From UBA5336 sp964506685 (GTDB lineage Bacteria > Pseudomonadota > Alphaproteobacteria > Caulobacterales > Hyphomonadaceae): a stretch of DNA of 64,000 nt. This document shows, piece by piece, positions 53,228 through 61,508 of this stretch. The stretch is taken from the NCBI GenBank assembly GCA_964506685.1, contig CAZDMQ010000003.1, forward strand, positions 40,518-104,517. The letters run 5' to 3'. Under the pieces are notes generated by a model. The model was not told the DNA's origin, searched no databases, and saw only the letters and a list, made by a program, of their open reading frames with translations. The first letter of the stretch is position 1. Each line of letters begins with the position of its first letter. A program made the position numbers and the translations under genes.

Positions 53228-54256
53228 TCAGAGCCGGTAGCTGATCCGCGCGGCGGCGCGGCAGAACAGGTCAAGTTCGCCCAGGGCGACTCGTTCCATC
53301 GCCTCGATCCGCGTTACAAGGCCCATGCACCCGGCGGCCGATTGCCGGGTGATCGTCTCGATATCGCGGACATAGCGCTCATACCGCGAGGCCGACTGCT
53401 CCTCGATGCCGGCATTGTCCATGATCGCCTTGCTCGCCCCGGCAATGAAGAGGGCAACGGCAAGAAAGTCGATCCACGCCACCAGCGGGGGCGCGAAAAA
53501 GGTCATGTTGAAAGCCTGCAGGCCCTTGGTCAGCAGGGCGAGAAGGGCGAACACCGCCGCGCATACATAGATGAGATCCTGCGACGACTCGAAGACGCGC
53601 CGCCGGTCGGCCATCCGGTCGATCTCGCCCAGCGCGAATCGCTTCTGGTAGGTCATGCGAAGGTCCGTATAGGCGGTATCGGCAGCCTCCGCGATGGCCG
53701 CATTGGCCGGTTTCCGCGGCAGCCCCATGGCCACGAGCGCCAGGGCGGGATCGAAACTGCGGATCACGGATGGGCCCATCGCGATCTCCTCATCAAGGCG
53801 GGCAACCTCGCGGGCGGCAAATCCGGCAGCGCGCGCGGCAAGGTCTTCAGGTCCCTCGGCCAGCCAGGCCATGCGGAAGGCCTGGAACTTGAGGCTGCGC
53901 AACCGCTCCACCGCGAAGCGCTGCAGCAGCCATTTCTCCTTCTGGCGCGTGACAATCAGGATGGCCTGGAGACCGATGCCAATCGCGGCAAAGACAACCG
54001 CAATGATGCTTGCTATGGCCGACGCGCCCTGGGGCACGATCGAAAGCGCTTCGGCCACGGTGTAGATCGCGCTGATGGCGATGAGAGAGATGGCGAGGCG
54101 GCCATAGCGGTGATAATTTCGCTTGGCCGCAATCGCCGCGCCGTCGCGCGCGCGGATCTCTTCATCGATCGCCGGCAGGTCAAGGAGACCGGCCAGCATG
54201 GGAGATGCCGCCCGGATCTCGTCGGACGGGAAGACATCGCGATTGGCAATCTGCAT
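53228..54256 (-). CDS. SLATT/DUF4231-like four-helix membrane protein
   Basis: 342 residues with two helix pairs: TM about 53-74 and 79-102, then 227-246 and 255-277. After the first pair comes RQKEKWLLQRFAVERLRSLK, the W-R-AE-LR pattern of SLATT/DUF4231 proteins; a similar YERYVRDIETI pattern follows the second pair, so this may be a duplicated SLATT unit. SLATT proteins are predicted pore-like effectors tied to nucleotide-signalling conflict systems. The gene starts 12 bp after the TIR-FGE stop on the same strand, with AGGG upstream, so it is almost certainly co-transcribed with it. Family call is by pattern recognition; function is inferred from context. Confidence 0.6.
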   Translation of the reverse strand: MQIANRDVFPSDEIRAASPMLAGLLDLPAIDEEIRARDGAAIAAKRNYHRYGRLAISLIAISAIYTVAEALSIVPQGASAIASIIAVVFAAIGIGLQAILIVTRQKEKWLLQRFAVERLRSLKFQAFRMAWLAEGPEDLAARAAGFAAREVARLDEEIAMGPSVIRSFDPALALVAMGLPRKPANAAIAEAADTAYTDLRMTYQKRFALGEIDRMADRRRVFESSQDLIYVCAAVFALLALLTKGLQAFNMTFFAPPLVAWIDFLAVALFIAGASKAIMDNAGIEEQSASRYERYVRDIETITRQSAAGCMGLVTRIEAMERVALGELDLFCRAAARISYRL

Positions 54257-54268
54257 GGCTGGCCCTGC

Positions 54269-55789
54269 TCAGCGTGGCGAGAGGTCGGACGTGGCCACAC
54301 GGAACCCGATATGCTGTGCCCGGTTGTCCGGCGAGGTGGTCGCGCGGTTCATGGCACGGTGGAAGGCCGCCGCCTTGTTGTAGGCCCCGCCGCGCAGGAC
54401 CCGGCGCTGGCAACCGGCTTCGCCAAAGGCCGACCCGTCGGTCGGGGCGTGGCCATAGCCGGAACGGTAGCAGTCGGCGACCCATTCGCGGACATTGCCG
54501 ATCATCCCGGCCAGCCCCCACGGGTTCTCGGGAAGCGAGGCGGCGACCACCGGTACCGATGGCGCGGTCAGGCCGGAGCGGAAGCTGTCGCCCCACCAGA
54601 AGGGCGTGTCGGTCCCGGCGCGGGCGGCATACTCCCATTCCGCCTCGCTGGGCAGGCGATAGGCCCGGCCGGTCTCGACGCTGAGCCATTCGGCATAGCC
54701 GACCGCTTCGTTCCAGGTAACGCGGCTCACCGGCAGGGCCTCGCCATTGGCCGCGCCGGCTGGTGGCGACTTGGCTTCGCAGGCCTCGGTTTCGGCGCAG
54801 GCGGCCCACTCCCCATGGGTGACTTCGGTATGTCCCAGCGCGAAGGCCGGCACGGCCACCTCGCCGACGGAAATCTCGTTGCCTTCCACCGCCCAGCCAT
54901 CGGGTTCGGCGCCGCGCCGGTAGGTGCCCGCCGCAATGACGATCATGCGCGGACAGGTCGGGCAATCGGCGAAAGGCGCGGCGAGCCGGTCGGACGGCCC
55001 GGCATCGGAGGCGGCGGCAACGGTCCCGCCCGTGGCAGGCATCGGGCCGCCCAGCATCGCATAGGCCACCGCACCCAGACCGGCCAGCACGGCAAGCGCG
55101 CCGAGCAGCATGGGCAGCGGGCGCGTCTTCCGCGCCCGACCGGCAGGTGCGGACGGCGCGAGGGGCCTTGACGCTTCGGACCGGGATGGCGTCGTTGCCG
55201 CCCCCGTCTCTGCAGACGCCCCGAGGCTGGCAAGCCGGTTGCGGGCAAGCACTGCGAAATGGCCGGACGGATACCGCTCAAGGTACGCCTTGTAGTCGGC
55301 CGGGTCCGTGCTCTCGTCGATGGAGTTCCAGAACACTGCCTCGATATTGGCATCCGGCGCTGGCGCGCTCGCCGCGGCAACGATCTCCGGCGAGGGCGTC
55401 CGCGACAGCACCTCGCGAATGTCCGCGACGAACTGTGTCCAGCGCGGCTCACCGGCATCGCCATCCCAGCCGATCAGGTCGGCGGTCTGCACAAGTTCGA
55501 ACATGATCGGCCGGTCGGCGTCCTCGATCATGGCCGGCACGAGCACGGACGAGCGCTCGCCGAGTGTCGCCTCGGCCCGGACCCATTTCGACTTCACCGA
55601 AACCTGCGACCACAAAACGATAACGACGCGGGCATCTCGCAGCATGCCTTCGGTGACCTCGTCATAGGTCTGGCCGGCGCGCAGGATCTTGTCCCACCAG
55701 ACCGTGAAGCCCTCGGCCTCGAGCCCCCGGGCGATCTGCTCGGCCTTCGGGCGATCGGCCCGACTGTATGAAAGAAAAATGTCGGCCAT
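54269..55789 (-). CDS. TIR domain - TM - FGE-sulfatase-like receptor protein
   Basis: 506 residues. TIR domain 1-130: MADIFLSYSRADRPKAEQIA, FTVWWDKILRAGQTY, ARVVIVLWSQVSVKSKWVRAE with Glu73 at the NADase catalytic position. A small module follows (FWNSIDESTDPADYKAYLER, about 153-190), then a Pro/Ala linker with basic GRARKTRP, one TM helix (about 225-246) and a formylglycine-generating-enzyme-like domain (280-502) with RMIVIAAGTYRRG, YRLPSEAEWEYAARAG, NVREWVADC and RVLRGGAYN. The C-terminal half lacks the FGE catalytic Cys pair (reads AQHIGFRVAT where active enzymes have GFRC), so it is likely a binding module. Positive-inside rule places TIR in the cytosol and FGE in the periplasm. Confidence 0.82.
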   Translation of the reverse strand: MADIFLSYSRADRPKAEQIARGLEAEGFTVWWDKILRAGQTYDEVTEGMLRDARVVIVLWSQVSVKSKWVRAEATLGERSSVLVPAMIEDADRPIMFELVQTADLIGWDGDAGEPRWTQFVADIREVLSRTPSPEIVAAASAPAPDANIEAVFWNSIDESTDPADYKAYLERYPSGHFAVLARNRLASLGASAETGAATTPSRSEASRPLAPSAPAGRARKTRPLPMLLGALAVLAGLGAVAYAMLGGPMPATGGTVAAASDAGPSDRLAAPFADCPTCPRMIVIAAGTYRRGAEPDGWAVEGNEISVGEVAVPAFALGHTEVTHGEWAACAETEACEAKSPPAGAANGEALPVSRVTWNEAVGYAEWLSVETGRAYRLPSEAEWEYAARAGTDTPFWWGDSFRSGLTAPSVPVVAASLPENPWGLAGMIGNVREWVADCYRSGYGHAPTDGSAFGEAGCQRRVLRGGAYNKAAAFHRAMNRATTSPDNRAQHIGFRVATSDLSPR

Positions 55790-55967
55790 CTACCCGCTCG
55801 CTCCCCGCGAATATTCCACTACTTGTTTCGATGCCGGGACAATCGCACAGAATTCAACAGGCTGGAACCTGAGATAAACATCGGTTCATCTTGCGGCAGG
55901 CCGATGGCTGCGCGCGTCCGCAAGTTCCGGGTGGCGGGCCCGTGCGGGCGTGTGCAGAAACGGAAAC

Positions 55968-56897
55968 ATGATGACGCCAGACACCTCCCCCGATCGCCGG
56001 CCCGCACGGCCGAACACGCCACCAGCCGACCCGCTCGACGCGCGCGCCGTCGCCTACACCCGCATGGCCGAGACGCTCGCCTTCATGGGCGAGACCTGGC
56101 GCGAGCGGCCCGACCTCGCCGCCTGCGCCGAAGCGGCCGGCCTGTCACCGTACCATTTCCAGCGCGAGTTCACTCGCTGGACCGGGCTCAGCCCGAAACA
56201 GTACCAGGCCGCGCTGGCCCATGGCGCAGCCGGCGAGTTGTTGCGCGAGGGCGCCTCGGTGCTGGATGCCGCGCTTGAGACGGGCCTCTCCGGCCCGGCC
56301 CGGCTGCACGACCTGTTCATCGCGCATGAGGCGCTGACCCCGGGCGAGGCGAAATCGGGGGGGGATGGGGCCCACCTGACCATCGGCAAGGCGCCGACCC
56401 CCTTCGGCATGGGGGTCTGGCTGATCAGCCCGCGCGGGCTGGCCGGGCTCGGCTTCATCGATGCAGGCGCTCCGTCCCGGACCGGGTTCCAGCACATGGG
56501 CCGGCCCGAAGACGCCGCCTTTGCCGACCTCGCCGGCCGCTACCCCGCCGCAAGGGTCACGCGCGACGATGACACGGCACGGCGCATGGCCCGCAGCGTG
56601 TTCGAGCATGGCGAGCCCCTGCCCGTTGCGCTCTATGGCACCCCTTTCCGGCGTCAGGTCTGGCGGGCGCTGCTGGCGGTCCCGGCCGGGGAGACCTGCA
56701 GCTATGGGTCACTGGCCCGCGCGGTCGATGCCCCGAAGGCGGCCCGCGCCGTCGGCGCAGCGGTGGGCGCCAACCCGGTCAGCTGGTTCATTCCCTGTCA
56801 CAGGGCCTTGGCGAGCGACCATCGGCTGCATAATTACCATTGGGGCGTGGCGCGCAAGCGGGCCATGCTGGTCTATGAGGCGGCGCTGACGGCCTGA
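55968..56897 (+). CDS. AraC-type HTH fused to methylated-DNA-cysteine methyltransferase (Ada-like)
   Basis: 309 residues from the first of two adjacent ATGs. N-terminal AraC helix-turn-helix (about 38-115) contains LAACAEAAGLSPYHFQREFT. The C-terminal AdaC/Ogt domain has TPFRRQVWRALLAVPAGETC, AVGAAVGANPVSWFIPCHRA with the acceptor Cys, and YHWGVARKRAML. It lacks the Ada N-terminal phosphotriester-Cys domain, so it is the common AraC-MGMT two-domain form. Repairs O6-alkylguanine and may regulate itself. An 8-G run occurs inside the gene near 56357. Divergent from the TIR gene. Confidence 0.9.
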   Translation: MMTPDTSPDRRPARPNTPPADPLDARAVAYTRMAETLAFMGETWRERPDLAACAEAAGLSPYHFQREFTRWTGLSPKQYQAALAHGAAGELLREGASVLDAALETGLSGPARLHDLFIAHEALTPGEAKSGGDGAHLTIGKAPTPFGMGVWLISPRGLAGLGFIDAGAPSRTGFQHMGRPEDAAFADLAGRYPAARVTRDDDTARRMARSVFEHGEPLPVALYGTPFRRQVWRALLAVPAGETCSYGSLARAVDAPKAARAVGAAVGANPVSWFIPCHRALASDHRLHNYHWGVARKRAMLVYEAALTA

Positions 56898-56958
56898 CCG
56901 GATCTCCGGCACCAGGGTTCTCCGGCGGCCCGCCCGAACAGGGAGCGCCAAGCCAGCC

Positions 56959-57477
56959 ATGCGTCCGGACACCTTCGCCATCCTGCCGAACCTGCACGTC
57001 AGCTGGGTCATCGGACTGTTCGTTGCCGGCGTCCTCGCATGGGGTGCGGTGATCGCCTGGCGATGGCGGCAGGCTCATCGCGAGTCGGGCGCGGTCTATG
57101 CCGCCCGGCGCGCGCAGGGCGAGCTGGCCCCGCACGTCGATGAAGCCGCCTTCCGCGCCGCCTATATCCGCGCCGAGGCGCCACGTGGGGCGGCCTATTT
57201 CTACGTCACCGCGCTCGGCTGCGGGCTGGTTGTGCCGCCTGTCATGGGCGTGTTCACCAGCCTCTGGCGGGAAGTCTGGACCCTGACCGGCGGCTGGCCA
57301 CCGACCGCGCCGGGCACCATGGTCCACACCTTCGGGCTGTTCCTCGCCGTGATGGGCACGATGATCGCCATCGCAGCCTTCGCCATGCACCGCTACCACA
57401 CCCGCACCCCGCCAACCCTCCGCCAGGCCATCGGCACCCTGAACGCAACGGAGGACCAGGGCGCGGTACGGGCATGA
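56959..57477 (+). CDS. hypothetical membrane protein
   Basis: 172 residues with three likely TM helices: about 14-34 (VSWVIGLFVAGVLAWGAVIA), 75-97 (AAYFYVTALGCGLVVPPVMG) and 117-140 (TMVHTFGLFLAVMGTMIAIA). Short basic C-terminus. Family not recognised. Begins 61 bp after the AraC-MGMT gene on the same strand. Confidence 0.6.
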   Translation: MRPDTFAILPNLHVSWVIGLFVAGVLAWGAVIAWRWRQAHRESGAVYAARRAQGELAPHVDEAAFRAAYIRAEAPRGAAYFYVTALGCGLVVPPVMGVFTSLWREVWTLTGGWPPTAPGTMVHTFGLFLAVMGTMIAIAAFAMHRYHTRTPPTLRQAIGTLNATEDQGAVRA

Positions 57478-57522
57478 GCGCAAGATGGCAGCAGTTCGCC
57501 AATCATTGCCAGTCATGGCGTC

Positions 57523-57533
57523 GGGGGGGGGGG
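57523..57533. repeat. run of 11 G
   Basis: Homopolymer in the intergenic region before gloA, about 90 bp upstream of its ATG. Could vary in length by slippage or be a sequencing uncertainty. Confidence 0.8.
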
Positions 57534-57619
57534 ATAGCTTCGGCGTGGACGTGGGCGTGGCGGCGGGGTAGAGCGTTGGGGCGCCGGATGGCGCGGGCGA
57601 CGGGACCGGAGGCGAGGCG

Positions 57620-58093
57620 ATGGCAATCGAATACCTGCACACCATGGTGCGCGTCAGCGATATCGAGGCGTCGCTGCGCTTCTATTGCCAGGGGCTGGGG
57701 CTCGCCGAGGTCGCCCGCTACGATGTCGAGGCCGGGCGCTTCACGCTGGTCTTTCTCGCTGCGCCCGACGATATCGCCCGCGCCGGCGGCGTGCCGGAGG
57801 GCGCACGGCCGACCTCGCTGAACATCCCGATGATCGAGCTGACCCATAACTGGGACCCGGAAGCCTACGCCGGCGGGCGCAATTTCGGACACCTGGCCTA
57901 CCAGGTCGAGGATATCTATGCCGCCGTGGAACACCTCGCCGGCATGGGGGTGACGATCAACCGCCCGCCACGCGACGGGCGCATGGCCTTTGTCCGCTCG
58001 CCCGATGGCATATCAATTGAATTGCTGCAGAAAGGTGTGCCGCTCGACCCCCGGGAGCCCTGGGCGAGTGCGGAAAATATCGGCAGCTGGTAG
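57620..58093 (+). CDS. gloA: lactoylglutathione lyase (glyoxalase I), VOC family
   Basis: 157 residues. Metal-ligand pattern of GloA: YLHTMVRVSDIEASLRFYCQ (His), IPMIELTHNWDPEAYAGGRN (Glu), FGHLAYQVEDIYAAVEHLAG (His) and DGISIELLQKG (Glu). Converts the methylglyoxal-glutathione hemithioacetal to S-lactoylglutathione. The start has GGAGGCG upstream. Confidence 0.9.
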   Translation: MAIEYLHTMVRVSDIEASLRFYCQGLGLAEVARYDVEAGRFTLVFLAAPDDIARAGGVPEGARPTSLNIPMIELTHNWDPEAYAGGRNFGHLAYQVEDIYAAVEHLAGMGVTINRPPRDGRMAFVRSPDGISIELLQKGVPLDPREPWASAENIGSW

Positions 58094-58131
58094 GCGCCCG
58101 TTCCGGCGGGGCCGGGTGCGGGAGCGAAACC

Positions 58132-58803
58132 ATGCAGGTCTGGAAAACGAGACTGGCCGCCGGACTGGCCACCGGACTGGCCCTGATCGGCCTGGCGGGC
58201 TGCGTCACATCGGGGCGCCATGCGCCCGCCGGCGCGTTCGACCTCGCCGGGGCTCTGGCCTGCAGCCAAGCCCGGCTCGATGCCGCCGACCCGGGCTGCC
58301 TCGTCCTGTCAGATCCGCGGGCGTCCCGAAGCCAGGATCGCGCGGTCGTGATCGCCGCCGCACTTGTGGATGCTGGCTATGAGCCGGTGATGGTCCGCGC
58401 CGAACCGGTTCGCCCGGGCGAACGGGTGCTCGGCTTTGCGGCAGTGCAGAACCGCGGCCCCTGCGCGGCCCGGCGCGATTGCGGCGGCGCCTTTCCCGCC
58501 TATGTCGCACCAGCCGTGCCGGGACGCGATGGAACGCTTCTGGTCATCGACCCGGCGGTGCTCGACGCGCCGGCCGACCCGGTCTCCTGGGCCTCGCAGC
58601 TGGTCCTCGCCGGTCGCAGCCTCGCCGATGTCCAGCTCACGACGATGGAGGCCGAAATCGGGACGCTGGCCGGGGCGCAGGCCGGGCTGCAAGCGGCCTA
58701 TTGCCGCCTGCCCGACCGACGTGCGGACTTTGCCGGCTACCTTGCCCTGCGCGGCTATGACCGTCCGCGCCAGCGGGCTGAACGCTGCGCGGAAGACAGC
58801 TGA
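58132..58803 (+). CDS. hypothetical lipoprotein
   Basis: 223 residues. Signal peptide with lipobox LAGC (Cys at about 24). Mature sequence has several Cys (LACSQARLDAADPGCLVL, GPCAARRDCGGAF, AAYCRLPDRRADFAGY, AERCAED) that could form disulfides. No family recognised. 38 bp after gloA; may share its transcript. Confidence 0.6.
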   Translation: MQVWKTRLAAGLATGLALIGLAGCVTSGRHAPAGAFDLAGALACSQARLDAADPGCLVLSDPRASRSQDRAVVIAAALVDAGYEPVMVRAEPVRPGERVLGFAAVQNRGPCAARRDCGGAFPAYVAPAVPGRDGTLLVIDPAVLDAPADPVSWASQLVLAGRSLADVQLTTMEAEIGTLAGAQAGLQAAYCRLPDRRADFAGYLALRGYDRPRQRAERCAEDS

Positions 58804-58819
58804 AACCAGCCGGACGGGT

Positions 58820-59179
58820 TCAGGCCGACGCGGTGCGCCAGGGCGACTGGCTGTCATCCTGGGCCGCCCGGAACAGCTCCAGCACGGAGGGGCTGAACGT
58901 GTTGATGCGGACATCGCTCGGCCCCTGCGCACGCGGCACGAACTGAGCGGCATTGGCGCCGGTCTTGGCCACGATCAGGGCTGCCAGGTCCAGCGCCGTC
59001 TCGGTCGCCAGCGGTGCGTCCGCAGCGCGCGCCGAATCGATGATCTCGCGGGCGTACTCGACCGCCTCGCGGGCCCGCATCGCATGCGGGTCACCGCATC
59101 CCATCCCGCGCCAGCGCCGGGCCAGCCGGTATTCCGGAAAGTCGAGGTCCAGGACCTGATTGTTCAAGAGAAACAGCAT
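58820..59179 (-). CDS. hypothetical protein
   Basis: 119 residues, no TM segment. MLFLLNNQVLDLDFPEYRLA, RAREAVEYAREIIDSARAAD (helix), ETALDLAALIVAKTGANAAQ. GCGGGGGCG lies before the ATG. A TTAA-N7-TTAC sequence about 45-59 bp upstream resembles a CtrA box. Family not recognised; convergent with the lipoprotein gene. Confidence 0.55.
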   Translation of the reverse strand: MLFLLNNQVLDLDFPEYRLARRWRGMGCGDPHAMRAREAVEYAREIIDSARAADAPLATETALDLAALIVAKTGANAAQFVPRAQGPSDVRINTFSPSVLELFRAAQDDSQSPWRTASA

Positions 59180-59223
59180 GCAACGCCCCCGCGCCTGGTT
59201 GCATTCATCTGTATGTCGTTTCG

Positions 59224-59238
59224 TTAAGGCTCTGTTAC
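59224..59238. promoter_or_regulatory. possible CtrA-box-like sequence
   Basis: TTAAGGCTCTGTTAC matches TTAA-N7-TTAA in seven of eight defined bases. It is in the 63-bp gap between the DUF1491 gene and the 119-residue gene, upstream of the latter. Confidence 0.3.
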
Positions 59239-59242
59239 CAGC

Positions 59243-59608
59243 TCAACGAAAAGGGGAATCCGGCGCCAGCTCCACGGGCTCCTCAAGGAAGTGGCGGCCT
59301 TCGCGATCCTCGATCTCGACGACCCAGAGATCGCTGTCCCGCTCCCGGGCCCGCGCGATATAGGCGTCGATGCCCGCCTCGTCCGGACCGGCCCCCTGCA
59401 GGGCGAGGTCCTGGAAAACCCGGCCGCCATCCATCGCCGGCCCCGGCCGCAGGGCCAGCGCCGTCCCGTCCAGCCGCGCCACCTTCACCAGCAGGTCGCC
59501 GCGTTCGGCATCGCCCTTCTGCACGATGAATGCCGAGGCACCGGCAAGGCTTGCGCGCCGGACCAGCGCAGCGGCAATGAGTTGGGTCGGCAGGCGGACA
59601 TCGCTCAT
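59243..59608 (-). CDS. DUF1491-family protein
   Basis: 121 residues from ATG 59608. LPTQLIAAALVRRASLAGAS, RGDLLVKVARLDGTALAL and SDLWVVEIEDREGRHFLEEP match the alphaproteobacterial DUF1491 family, function unknown. Downstream of the histidine kinase on the same strand after 168 bp containing a short tandem repeat. Confidence 0.85.
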   Translation of the reverse strand: MSDVRLPTQLIAAALVRRASLAGASAFIVQKGDAERGDLLVKVARLDGTALALRPGPAMDGGRVFQDLALQGAGPDEAGIDAYIARARERDSDLWVVEIEDREGRHFLEEPVELAPDSPFR

Positions 59609-59728
59609 GGCCCCACTGTCGGGTCGGGCGACAGGACTGGCAAGTCCCCCCATGGCCCTATCGGGCACCGGCGGAGCGGCGAAGCGGCTGGGTCGGACGA
59701 CGCGCGGAAGCCGGAACCGGTCGCAGGC

Positions 59729-59756
59729 GGGACAGGGGACAGGGAACAGGGAACAG
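59729..59756. repeat. four 7-bp tandem repeats
   Basis: GGGACAG, GGGACAG, GGAACAG, GGAACAG in the gap between the histidine kinase stop and the DUF1491 start, with further degenerate GGGACAAGG after them. Microsatellite-like. Confidence 0.7.
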
Positions 59757-59776
59757 GCGGGACAAGGGCAGGCGGC

Positions 59777-61366
59777 CTATTCGGCAGCATCCTCGAGCGG
59801 GGCATAGTCGGCCGGATCGGCCGGTGGGAGGCTGACCCGGACGCGCGTGCCCTGCCCTCGCTCCGAGGCCAGCCTGAGCTCCCCCCCCATGAGTTCGGCA
59901 AACCGGCGGACAACAGTGAGCCCGAGCCCGGTCCCGCCATGTCCGGCTGCGTTCCGCCCCTGCGCGAAGGGCTCGGTGATCGCCTCCAGATCGGCGGCGT
60001 CCATCCCCTCCCCCTCATCCTCCACGCAGAGCTCGACCGCATCCCCCACGCGCAGGACCGCCAGCCGCACCGTCTGGCCCGACCGGGAATATTTCAGCGC
60101 ATTGGAGAGAAGGTTCTGCCAGATCTGCCGGACCGCACGGGCATCCGCCATGGCCCAGGCGTCCGGGTCGGCATCGAGGGTCAGGCTGATCGACCGGCGC
60201 TCGGCGGTGGCCTGTAACTGGCGGAGTACCGCTCGGCCACTGGCTGCGAGGTCGACCGGTTCGATGTCGAGCGACTGGCCGCCAGCATCGGCCTTGGCGA
60301 GATCGAGGATATCCTCAACCAGCAGCATCAGGTCCTCGCCGCTTTCATGGATGATCCCGGCATAGTCGCGATAGGCGGGCGGCAGGGGTCCCTTGAGTTC
60401 GGCACGCATCATGTCGGCAAAGCCGAGAATGGCGTTCAGCGGCGTCTTGAGATCGTGACTGAGCGAGGCGAAGTAGAGATTGCGGGCCTTCACGGCGGCC
60501 TCGGCATCCTTGCGGGCCGCCGCGATCGCCCGGTCCTCGCCATCGGCCGGAACGGCAACCAGCGAGATACCGCTCGCATGCGGACGAATGAACAGGCGCA
60601 CCGCCCGGCCGGCCGGCAGGACAAGACGCACGCTGCCAGCGGCCTGCAGGCGCTTTGCAAAGGCCGCCCGCCCCGGCGCGGCGACCAGCCTCTCTGCGAG
60701 CTGGCCGGGCTTCAGGCTCGGCAGCAGGCCGGCATTGCCCGAGATCGTCTGGACCCGGCCAAGGGGGGTCAGCTCCACCGCGCAGACCGGTCCGTCGGGA
60801 TCGAGCGTGCGCCAGACACGCGGCGGTACCTCTGCAACCGGGGGCGCAGCGGCAGGTGCGTCGGAACCGCGCCGCACCAGCAGCGCGGTCAGCATCACCC
60901 AGAGCAGGGCGCCGAGCAGGGGAAACACCGCCAGCGGCCAGGCCCAGGGCGCCAGTTCCGGCAGGACCAGGAACTGTTCGACCAGGAGCAGGCAGCCATA
61001 GCCGATCAGCCCGACAATCGATGCATCCAGCGTGCGGGCCCGGTCGCCCTCGATCGCCGCCAGCACGGGCAGCAGCAGGAGCAACCCGCACAGCGGCGAG
61101 AACAGCCCGCCGGTGATCGCCGCTGCCGAACACACGCCCAGCACCCAGAGCATGGCCTCATGCTGGACCGACAGCCGCTGCAACGTCCCCGTCCCGGCCC
61201 GCGCGGCCAGCGAGGCAAGGCCCGGACCGACCAGCGCGCCGGCCAGCAGCGCCGACACGGCAAGCGGTGCGCCGAGCCATGTTGACACGGCGCCGCCGAG
61301 CAGCGCACCTGCACACCAGACCAGCGCGAGCAGGCGCGTTTCAGGGATGTCATTCACCCGGGACAA
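59777..61366 (-). CDS. membrane sensor histidine kinase
   Basis: 529 residues. About six TM helices in the first 170 residues, a linker/PAS-like region (about 185-280: VCAVELTPLGRVQTISGNAG), a short coiled coil, then HisKA with SLSHDLKTPLNAILGFADMM and HATPase with NLLSNALKYSRSGQ (N box), VEDEGEGMDAADLEAITEPF (G1/F) and GGTGLGLTVVRRFAELMGG (G2). No response regulator is adjacent, so this is an orphan kinase; the domain plan recalls the cell-cycle kinases of Caulobacterales but not enough to name it. Confidence 0.9.
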   Translation of the reverse strand: MSRVNDIPETRLLALVWCAGALLGGAVSTWLGAPLAVSALLAGALVGPGLASLAARAGTGTLQRLSVQHEAMLWVLGVCSAAAITGGLFSPLCGLLLLLPVLAAIEGDRARTLDASIVGLIGYGCLLLVEQFLVLPELAPWAWPLAVFPLLGALLWVMLTALLVRRGSDAPAAAPPVAEVPPRVWRTLDPDGPVCAVELTPLGRVQTISGNAGLLPSLKPGQLAERLVAAPGRAAFAKRLQAAGSVRLVLPAGRAVRLFIRPHASGISLVAVPADGEDRAIAAARKDAEAAVKARNLYFASLSHDLKTPLNAILGFADMMRAELKGPLPPAYRDYAGIIHESGEDLMLLVEDILDLAKADAGGQSLDIEPVDLAASGRAVLRQLQATAERRSISLTLDADPDAWAMADARAVRQIWQNLLSNALKYSRSGQTVRLAVLRVGDAVELCVEDEGEGMDAADLEAITEPFAQGRNAAGHGGTGLGLTVVRRFAELMGGELRLASERGQGTRVRVSLPPADPADYAPLEDAAE

Positions 61367-61508
61367 TTAACCTGCCTGAAAAGTTTATGGACCATGACTG
61401 TATTTTAACATCTGGGAACGGGAGTCACTGCAGTATCCCTGCCAGATGGATGGTTCCCACCCACCGGGAACTCGGGCATCGTGCCTGCACAGGCTTAGGG
61501 AGCTCTTC

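Noticed and set aside
53342..55171. 609-codon open frame on the plus strand across the TIR/SLATT locus
   Set aside because: Antisense to two genes with clear domains and TM segments; shadow frame.
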